Source of the DNA: an uncultured Steroidobacter sp.
GTDB lineage: Bacteria; Pseudomonadota; Gammaproteobacteria; Steroidobacterales; Steroidobacteraceae
Direction of reading: 5' to 3'
Length of the DNA: 58,449 bases
Assembly (NCBI GenBank): GCA_946478975.1
Contig: CAMLEO010000006.1
Coordinates: 1-58,449 of the forward strand
The position numbers and the translations under genes are program-made. Positions 52,239 through 58,449 of this stretch are shown here, in pieces. Each line of letters opens with the position of its first letter. Position 1 is the stretch's first letter. Below the pieces are notes generated by a model that did no database searches, was not told the DNA's origin, and saw only the letters and a program-made list of their open reading frames with translations.

Positions 52239-52292
52239 CTCATAACCAGGGAAAGACTGGTTTCTTCTGTCATGATGCGGGCCCGTTATGAG
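52239..52292. promoter_or_regulatory. Inverted repeat between cysH and cysB
   Basis: CTCATAAC (52239-52246) and GTTATGAG (52285-52292) are perfect 8-bp inverted repeats separated by 38 bp. CysB and other LysR-type proteins bind such separated ATAAC/GTTAT half-sites. The site sits 33-41 bp before both start codons, fitting control of cysH and autoregulation. Confidence 0.5.
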
Positions 52293-52324
52293 TGTGCGTC
52301 GCGTTCTAGCGCTACAGTAAGTGC

Positions 52325-53302
52325 ATGAAACTACAACAATTACGGTACCTGGCGGCGATCGTCGAGAACGACCTGAACATCACCGCTGCGGCGGAACGGC
52401 TGCACACTTCGCAGCCCGGGGTCAGCAAGCAGCTGAAGCAGCTGGAGGACGAGCTCGGGTTTCCGATTTTTCTGCGCCAGGGCCGCACCCTGACGCGGGT
52501 CACGCCGGCGGGTAAGCGCGTCATCGACCGCGCCCAGAAAATCCTGAAGGAAGTTCAGAGCATCAAGCGCCTGGCGGACGAGCAGAAGGGCGACGGCCGC
52601 GGCTCGCTGGCCATCGGCACCACGCATACCCAGGCTCGATATGTGTTGCCGCAGGTGATTCGCAAGTTCCGGGAGCGATATCCGGACGTGGAGCTGCATC
52701 TCCACCAGGGCACCTCCGAGCAGATCGCCGACATGGCCGCGCGAGACCGCATCGACTTCGCGATCAACACCGGCTCGCAGGAGCTGTTCACCAACCTGGT
52801 GCTGCTGCCCTGCTATCGCTGGCATCGGCGCATCGTCGTACCGCAGGGGCATCCGCTCGCCAACGAAGGCAAAGTCACGATCGAAACTCTCGGCAAATAT
52901 CCGATCGTCACGTACGTGTTCGGCTTCTCAGGGCCCTCCTCGCTGCAACAGATTTTCGCGCGCCATGGCATTACGCCGCACGTGGCGCTCACTGCCCGCG
53001 ATGCCGACGTGATCAAAACTTACGTGCGGCTCGGCATGGGCGTCGGCATCGTCGCGAGCATGGCGGTGGACCCGCGCGAGGACTCGGACCTGGTGTCGAT
53101 CGACGCGTCGCACTTGTTCCCGGCGCACTCGACCTGGGCGGGTTTTCACCAGGGCGCACTGTTGCGCAGTTATATGTATGATTTCCTCCAACTGCTCGCA
53201 CCGCATCTGACGCGCCGGCTGGTGGATCGCGCCGGTAACGCGGCCACACCCACCGACGTGGAAGCGCTGTTCGCCGACATCGAATTGCCGGTGTATCGCT
53301 AG
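52325..53302 (+). CDS. cysB: CysB, LysR-type regulator of cysteine biosynthesis
   Basis: A 325-residue activator that responds to acetylserine. N-terminal winged helix: MKLQQLRYLAAIVENDLNIT and AAERLHTSQPGVSKQLKQLEDEL (about 20-42). The effector domain has the CysB segments TTHTQARYVLP (about 99-109), YRWHRRIVVPQGHPL, DADVIKTYVRLGMGVGIVAS. Length and these motifs distinguish it from other LysR proteins. Divergent from the cysH-cysG-cysK operon. Confidence 0.95.
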   Translation: MKLQQLRYLAAIVENDLNITAAAERLHTSQPGVSKQLKQLEDELGFPIFLRQGRTLTRVTPAGKRVIDRAQKILKEVQSIKRLADEQKGDGRGSLAIGTTHTQARYVLPQVIRKFRERYPDVELHLHQGTSEQIADMAARDRIDFAINTGSQELFTNLVLLPCYRWHRRIVVPQGHPLANEGKVTIETLGKYPIVTYVFGFSGPSSLQQIFARHGITPHVALTARDADVIKTYVRLGMGVGIVASMAVDPREDSDLVSIDASHLFPAHSTWAGFHQGALLRSYMYDFLQLLAPHLTRRLVDRAGNAATPTDVEALFADIELPVYR

Positions 53303-53342
53303 AGCCCTCACGCTACGACAAGGACTGTCACATTCATCTTTT

Positions 53343-55145
53343 ATGTCAGATATTCTTCACCGTCCCAAAGGCCGCTCGCTCAAACCGCTGCGTGAGTTGT
53401 GGCCATACCTGCGCAAGTATCTGGGCCTGCTGAGCCTGGCGATGCTGTCGCTGGTGCTGGCATCGGTTGCGATGCTGGTCATCCCGATGGCGTTTCGCGA
53501 TCTCATCGACCGCGGCATGGCGGCGCAGGACGCCGCGACCATCAATAAATATTTCGTTGCCTTCCTGATCGCCGCCGCCGTGTTCGGCGTATTCGCGGCC
53601 TTACGTTTTTATTTCGTGACCTGGCTGGGCGAGCGCGTGGTCGCCGATGTGCGCTCGGATGTTTACAGCCGCGTCGTGCGCATGGACCCCACGTTCTTCG
53701 AAGTCACACGCACCGGTGAAGTGCTGTCGCGACTGACCACCGACACGACGCTGGTGCAATCCATCGCCGGCGTGAACCTGTCGATGATGCTGCGCTCGGC
53801 GCTGCAGCTGGTCGGTGCGCTGGCGCTGATGATTACCACCAGCCCGTCGCTGGCCGGCATGATCGTGATCCTGGTGCCGGTGGTCATTGCGCCGCTGATC
53901 ATCTTCGGCCGCCGCCTGCGCAACCTGTCGCGCGATTCGCAGGACAAAATCGCCGACACCAGCGGCCTTGCGGGCGAGACGCTCAATGCCATTCAAACGG
54001 TGCAGGCTTTCACGCTGGAGAAGCTGCACACCGAGCGCTACAGCAAAGCGGTGGAAGATTCGTTCAACGTAGCCCTGCATCGAAACAAAGTTCGCGCGGC
54101 GCTGACGGCCGTGGCCACGATGTGCGTGTTCGGCTCGATCACGTTCGTGCTGTGGCAGGGCGCGCACCGGGTGCTCGATCACGAAATGTCTGCGGGCGAG
54201 CTGAGTCAGTTCTTGATCTACGCGGTGTATGTCGCGATTGCCGCCGCAACGCTGAGTGAAATGTGGGGCGAAGTGCAGCGCGCCTCCGGTGCGATGGAGC
54301 GCCTGATCGAGCTGAAGAACGCCACGCCGACGATCAAAGCGCCGCCGAACCCGCGCGAGCTGCCGAATCCGGCGATCGGCAGCATCGGCTTCGAGAATGT
54401 GACATTCCGTTATCCCTCCCGGCCCGAGTCGGCCGCGCTCGATGGTTTCTCGCTGACCATTGCCCCGGGCGAGAACGTCGCGTTCGTCGGCCCGTCCGGC
54501 GCCGGCAAGAGCACGACCTTCCAGCTGCTGCTGCGGTTCTACGATCCGGCCAACGGCCGCATCAAAGTCGATGGCATCGATATCGCGTCCTTGAAGCCGG
54601 AAGACCTGCGCAGGCGTATCGGCCTGGTGCCGCAGGAAACCGTGTTGTTCGGTACCAGCGCGCGAGAAAACATTCGCTATGGCCGGCCTGAAGCAACCGA
54701 CGCAGAGATCGAAGCGGCCGCGCGCGCCGCCGGCGCCGACGCGTTCATTCGCGAGTTGCCGCAAGGCTATGACACATTCCTCGGCGAGAAAGGCATGCGA
54801 TTGTCGGGCGGCCAACGCCAGCGCATCGCCATCGCCCGCGCGATCTTGAAAGATCCGCCGATCCTGCTGCTCGATGAAGCAACCAGCTCGCTGGATGCGG
54901 AAAGCGAACGCTACGTGCAGCAGGCGCTGGAAGGGCTGATGGAACATCGCACGACTGTCGTGATCGCGCACCGACTGTCGACGATTCTCAAGGCCGATCG
55001 CATCGTCGTGCTCGACCACGGCCACATCGTGGCCATTGGCACGCATGCACAGCTGCTCGAATCGAACGAGCTGTACGCGCGCTTGGCGGCGCTGCAGTTC
55101 GCGGATCTATCGCCTTCGCCCGAGCGCCTGCAGGCGAACGCGTAA
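53343..55145 (+). CDS. MsbA-type ABC exporter (fused permease and ATPase)
   Basis: A 600-residue half-transporter that works as a homodimer. Six membrane helices span about 25-310, then the ATPase: Walker A GPSGAGKST (about 386-394), signature LSGGQRQRIAIARA, Walker B ILLLDEATSSLD and H-loop VIAHRLS. This subclass (TIGR02204-like) probably exports lipids or hydrophobic compounds. It stands alone on the plus strand between cysB and the slipin gene. Confidence 0.9.
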   Translation: MSDILHRPKGRSLKPLRELWPYLRKYLGLLSLAMLSLVLASVAMLVIPMAFRDLIDRGMAAQDAATINKYFVAFLIAAAVFGVFAALRFYFVTWLGERVVADVRSDVYSRVVRMDPTFFEVTRTGEVLSRLTTDTTLVQSIAGVNLSMMLRSALQLVGALALMITTSPSLAGMIVILVPVVIAPLIIFGRRLRNLSRDSQDKIADTSGLAGETLNAIQTVQAFTLEKLHTERYSKAVEDSFNVALHRNKVRAALTAVATMCVFGSITFVLWQGAHRVLDHEMSAGELSQFLIYAVYVAIAAATLSEMWGEVQRASGAMERLIELKNATPTIKAPPNPRELPNPAIGSIGFENVTFRYPSRPESAALDGFSLTIAPGENVAFVGPSGAGKSTTFQLLLRFYDPANGRIKVDGIDIASLKPEDLRRRIGLVPQETVLFGTSARENIRYGRPEATDAEIEAAARAAGADAFIRELPQGYDTFLGEKGMRLSGGQRQRIAIARAILKDPPILLLDEATSSLDAESERYVQQALEGLMEHRTTVVIAHRLSTILKADRIVVLDHGHIVAIGTHAQLLESNELYARLAALQFADLSPSPERLQANA

Positions 55146-55146
55146 C

Positions 55147-55881
55147 TCACCGATCGAGCAACGGCTTGATCAGGTCCAGCGGCAGCGGAAACACGAGCGT
55201 CGTGGTCCGCTCGTTGGCGACATCGGTGAGCGTCTGCAAATATCTGAGCTGCATGGCGCGAGGTTCGGCGCTCAGCGCCTGGGCAGCCTCGACCAGCATC
55301 GCCGCTGCCTGTTTCTCACCTTCGGCATGAATGATCTTGGCGCGCCGTGTGCGCTCCGCTTCCGCCTGCTTGGCCATGGCGCGGATCATGGTTTCGCTCA
55401 GGTCCACGTGTTTGATCTCGACGTTCGCCACCTTGATGCCCCATGCATCGGTGGCGTGATCCAGGATCTGCTGGATGTCGACATTCAAGCGCTCGCGCTG
55501 ACTGAGCATCTCGTCGAGCTCGTGCTGACCGAGCACCGAGCGCAGCGTCGTCTGCGACAGCTGGCTGGTCGCCTCGAACGGGTTGGCGACTTGAATCACC
55601 GCACGTGCCGGATCGACGATGCGGAAGTACACCACCGCATTCACTTTCACTGAAACGTTGTCGCGCGAAATCACATCCTGCGTAGGAACGTCGAGCACGA
55701 TGGTACGCAGGTCCATTTTGACCATTCGCTGCACGATCGGAATGATCAGCACCAACCCGGGGCCGCGGGTTGCGGTGTAGCGGCCGAGCGTGAAAACCAC
55801 GCCGCGCTCGTATTCGTTCAGGATGCGGATGGCGCTGATCACCAGGAAGATCAGCAGCAGCGCGGGGATGATGAGATACAT
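55147..55881 (-). CDS. Slipin, SPFH/stomatin-family membrane protein
   Basis: A 244-residue protein. One membrane helix at about 2-18 ([15 protein letters not shown]) is followed by the SPFH domain ([52 protein letters not shown]) and a coiled-coil tail ([27 protein letters not shown]). It forms large assemblies that organise the membrane. It pairs with the NfeD protein encoded 10 bp upstream, a common pairing. Confidence 0.92.
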   Translation of the reverse strand: MYLIIPALLLIFLVISAIRILNEYERGVVFTLGRYTATRGPGLVLIIPIVQRMVKMDLRTIVLDVPTQDVISRDNVSVKVNAVVYFRIVDPARAVIQVANPFEATSQLSQTTLRSVLGQHELDEMLSQRERLNVDIQQILDHATDAWGIKVANVEIKHVDLSETMIRAMAKQAEAERTRRAKIIHAEGEKQAAAMLVEAAQALSAEPRAMQLRYLQTLTDVANERTTTLVFPLPLDLIKPLLDR

Positions 55882-55891
55882 CGTGCGCTCC

Positions 55892-57277
55892 TCACAGGGG
55901 TGAAAGCTTTTCCTCGGCGACGACTTCCAGCGTCAGCCCGTCGACGCGCAACACTCGCAGACGCTGACCTTTCCTGATCGGATCGCGAGTGACGGCGCGC
56001 CACGTCTCGCCATGAATGTCGACCAGGCCGGACGTTTCGAAATCATTCAAAGCAATGGCCGTTTCCTGCAACAGCTGCTCGGCACCAGTCATCACGCGAG
56101 TCTTGCGCGATCGCATGAACACATGCGCCATCAACAGCATGAGAATTCCCGCACCGAGGGCGATGCCGCCGATCAGCCCGCGAGCGATCTGGAACCCGGG
56201 CACGCCTTTGTCGAACAGCAGAATCGAGCCGATCACGAACGCGATCACGCCGCCGGTGCCCAAAACAAAGCTCGGTGCGAATGCTTCGCCGACGATCATT
56301 GCGACACCGAGCGCCAGCAGTGCAACGCCGGCATAGTTCACCGACAGCACTTGGAATGCATATAAAGCCAGCAGCAGGCTGGTCGCGCCGACGACGCCCG
56401 GCAGAACGGCGCCCGGGTTGTAACCTTCGAGCAGCAATCCATAAATGCCGGCGAGCATCAGCAGATAAGCGACGTTCGGATTGGTGAGCACGCTCAGCAG
56501 CTGCGTACGCCAGTCGGCGGTGAACTCCTCGACGATGATGCCGTCGGTGTCGAGCTCGACGGTGCCGAACTGCGTGTGCACCGAGCGGCCGTCGATCTGC
56601 CTCAACAAATCGGGCAGATCGGTGGCGATGAGATCGATGACTTTCTGTTCGAGCGCATCGGTCGCGGTGAGACTCGCGGCCTCGCGCACCGCCTGCTCTG
56701 CCCAATCGGCGTTGCGATTGCGCAGTTCCGCTAGTCCGCGAATGTATGAAACCGCATCGTTGATGGCTTTGCGCTCGTGAGCCGAGCCGGGCTCCGGCGC
56801 CGACTTCTCCTTGTCGTCGGTTTTCTTTTCATCCGGCGGATGTGAGTTGCTGTCGCCGCCGATCTGCACTGGCGTCGCGGCACCCACGCTCGTGGCGGGC
56901 GCCATCGCGGCGATGTGACTCGCATACAAAATATATGTGCCGGCGCTCGCGGCGCGCGCTCCGGACGGAGACACATAAGTGACAACGGGAACCGGCGACG
57001 CAAGGATGGCTTGGATCATGTCGCGCATCGCGGTGTCCAGCCCGCCCGGCGTATTCATTTCCAGCACCAGCAGCTGCGCCCCACGCTGCCTCGCGTGCGT
57101 CAGCCCCCGCTGCAGGAAATCGCTGGTCGCAGGGCCAATGGCGTCGCGTATTTCCATATGCACGAGGGCATGTGACTGCTGCCTGGGGGAGCGCGGCCTG
57201 GTCTCACTCTGCTCCTGCGCCGCACAGGCGAGGCCTGTCAGCAACACGAGAAGCCAGCTCACCAGCGCCGCTTTCAT
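55892..57277 (-). CDS. NfeD-family membrane serine protease
   Basis: A 461-residue protein, the protease partner of slipin. Signal peptide about 1-19. ClpP-like domain about 38-220: [35 protein letters not shown] (with Ser of SAGT as nucleophile), and [10 protein letters not shown]; the insert [20 protein letters not shown] is charged and disordered. Then four or five membrane helices (about 260-385) and a soluble NfeD/OB domain ([38 protein letters not shown]). It cleaves slipin in related organisms. Confidence 0.93.
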   Translation of the reverse strand: MKAALVSWLLVLLTGLACAAQEQSETRPRSPRQQSHALVHMEIRDAIGPATSDFLQRGLTHARQRGAQLLVLEMNTPGGLDTAMRDMIQAILASPVPVVTYVSPSGARAASAGTYILYASHIAAMAPATSVGAATPVQIGGDSNSHPPDEKKTDDKEKSAPEPGSAHERKAINDAVSYIRGLAELRNRNADWAEQAVREAASLTATDALEQKVIDLIATDLPDLLRQIDGRSVHTQFGTVELDTDGIIVEEFTADWRTQLLSVLTNPNVAYLLMLAGIYGLLLEGYNPGAVLPGVVGATSLLLALYAFQVLSVNYAGVALLALGVAMIVGEAFAPSFVLGTGGVIAFVIGSILLFDKGVPGFQIARGLIGGIALGAGILMLLMAHVFMRSRKTRVMTGAEQLLQETAIALNDFETSGLVDIHGETWRAVTRDPIRKGQRLRVLRVDGLTLEVVAEEKLSPL

Positions 57278-57347
57278 GGACCGCCCCAGCTAAGGCACCG
57301 CCGACTTCAATGGGATTCCCGAACACCGGCGATGGTTCCTCAGGCCG

Positions 57348-58337
57348 TCAGGAAATTGCGCTCCCGCCGCTGGGAATCACGGACGGCACCCTCGGTGCCA
57401 GCTTTACGGCGCTGGGTGAAAAGCCGGTGTAGCGCTTGAACGCGCGACTGAACGCCGCTTCGGATTGATAACCCAAACGTGCGGCCAGGTCGCCGACGCG
57501 GGCGCCGTCGGATTTCAGCAGGCTCAGCGCAACCTGCATGCGCCATTGAGTCACATATTGCATCACCGGTATGCCGACCAGCTCGACGAAGCGAGTGGCG
57601 AATGCGGAACGTGACATCGCGACTTCTTCGGCCAGTGACGCCAGGGTCCAAGGCCGCGAGGGATCGTCGTGAATCAGCGCGATGGCCCGGCCGATTTGTT
57701 TATCGCGCAGCGCCTGCAGCCAGCCGGTCGAGGCGGCGGGGTCCTTTTCGATCCAGCCGCGGATCGCATGCATCACCACCACGTCGGCGAGCCGCGCCAG
57801 CAATGTCTCGCGCCCGATCTTGGAATCCACCGCCTCTGCGGCCATGAGCTGCAACGTGCTGTGCAGCCATTCCTTGTGCGCCGGGCTCATCGCTTCGGAG
57901 CCGATCACTGGCGGCAGCATTGTCAGCAATTGGACGGCACCGGGATTGTCGACTTCCATGGTGCCGCAGACGATTTCGGTCGGTGCACCGCCGCCCGCAT
58001 GCCGAATGATTTCGTAACGCTCGCTCAAATATTCACGAGGCATATCGAACAACGGCACGGTGTCAGCGCCGGGCTGGCTGTGCAGCGAATGTCTGGTGCC
58101 GCACGGGACCAGAACAAAATCCCCTCGTTGCAACAGGCGCAGCACCGAGCCGCCGACGCTCAGCCAGCAATGGCCGGCCATTACGACGTGAAACATCAGC
58201 ATGCCGGGAAACGCCGGCAGTTCGAGACCCCAGGGCGAAGTGAAATAACAGCGCGAATACAGCGTCGCGCTCATTCGCAACAGTTGCAACGAATCGCTCA
58301 GCGGATCGAGCGGGGGCCGGGGCAACTGCGCTTTCAT
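57348..58337 (-). CDS. AraC-family transcriptional regulator with cupin sensor
   Basis: A 329-residue regulator. The N-terminal cupin-6-type sensing domain (about 1-200) includes FPGMLMFHVVMAGHCWLSV and GDFVLVPCGTRHSL. The C-terminal double HTH is SLAEEVAMSRSAFATRFVELVGIPVMQYVTQWRMQVA and VGDLAARLGYQSEAAFSRAFKRYTGFSPSAV. Such proteins usually control an adjacent divergent gene, but the window ends before one can be seen. Confidence 0.9.
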   Translation of the reverse strand: MKAQLPRPPLDPLSDSLQLLRMSATLYSRCYFTSPWGLELPAFPGMLMFHVVMAGHCWLSVGGSVLRLLQRGDFVLVPCGTRHSLHSQPGADTVPLFDMPREYLSERYEIIRHAGGGAPTEIVCGTMEVDNPGAVQLLTMLPPVIGSEAMSPAHKEWLHSTLQLMAAEAVDSKIGRETLLARLADVVVMHAIRGWIEKDPAASTGWLQALRDKQIGRAIALIHDDPSRPWTLASLAEEVAMSRSAFATRFVELVGIPVMQYVTQWRMQVALSLLKSDGARVGDLAARLGYQSEAAFSRAFKRYTGFSPSAVKLAPRVPSVIPSGGSAIS

Positions 58338-58400
58338 AAAGCCAGTATGCTGCCCCGAAGTTCGGCGAGTCCATTACCGCCGGGTGAGCGCGGATGGCTT

Positions 58401-58427
58401 TTCGAGGCGACTTAACGTCGCCTCGAA
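58401..58427. terminator. 11-bp stem-loop at the window end
   Basis: TTCGAGGCGAC (58401-58411) and GTCGCCTCGAA (58417-58427) form a perfect 11-bp stem with a 5-nt loop TTAAC. No T-tract follows on either strand. It may be a factor-assisted terminator of a gene beyond the window or a symmetric binding site upstream of the AraC gene. Confidence 0.4.
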
Positions 58428-58449
58428 CCGCGCGAACGCCGGTACACGG

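Overview
The window is GC-rich, gene-dense chromosomal DNA from a Gram-negative bacterium. Outer-membrane genes (a TonB-dependent receptor and beta-barrel proteins), a CysB-type sulfur regulon, and proB, phr and cysG of proteobacterial type suggest a gammaproteobacterium, perhaps near Steroidobacter or Nevskia. That placement is inference. I see no rRNA, tRNA, CRISPR array or insertion sequence.

Layout. 1-3 kb: proB (cut by the window edge), a small protein with an acidic tail, and a photolyase. 3-7.8 kb: a lipid-modification operon (fatty acid desaturase, FAD oxidoreductase, DUF1365 protein, cyclopropane-synthase-like methyltransferase). 7.9-17.8 kb: a lipoprotein, a class A flavin monooxygenase, a DEAD-box helicase, an AraC/VOC pair, an epoxide-hydrolase-like enzyme and a large secreted protein. 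17.8-22 kb: PhoD and a TonB receptor behind a candidate Pho box. 22-25.1 kb: an ADP-ribosylglycohydrolase, a small Cys-rich protein, and a less GC-rich tcmP/DUF5131 cassette preceded by a near-consensus LexA (SOS) box. 25.1-33.3 kb: lactate permease, an S24-like peptidase without a DNA-binding domain, DUF763, an orphan PilT-like ATPase and a DKNYY protein followed by two short overlapping frames. 33.4-37.6 kb: an esterase, a likely short transcription unit with a 21-codon ORF and an exceptionally strong Shine-Dalgarno, a GntP permease with elaborate operator-like repeats, and a chemoreceptor. 37.8-45.6 kb: a four-gene MFS/TetR/lactone-oxidase/DSD1 operon, a divergent FAD dehydrogenase and PhoX. 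45.6-48.9 kb: an alpha/beta hydrolase, a TonB-C-like lipoprotein, a decayed HigB toxin beside its surviving antitoxin, and an intact HigBA pair. 48.9-53.3 kb: cysH, cysG and cysK with divergent cysB (sulfate assimilation). 53.3-58.4 kb: an MsbA-type ABC exporter, a slipin/NfeD pair and an AraC regulator.

Themes: phosphate scavenging (PhoD and receptor, PhoX), sulfur assimilation under CysB, membrane-lipid remodelling, and DNA-damage response (photolyase, SOS-boxed cassette). The most unusual items are the LexA-boxed tcmP/DUF5131 cassette and the short ORF unit upstream of gntP.
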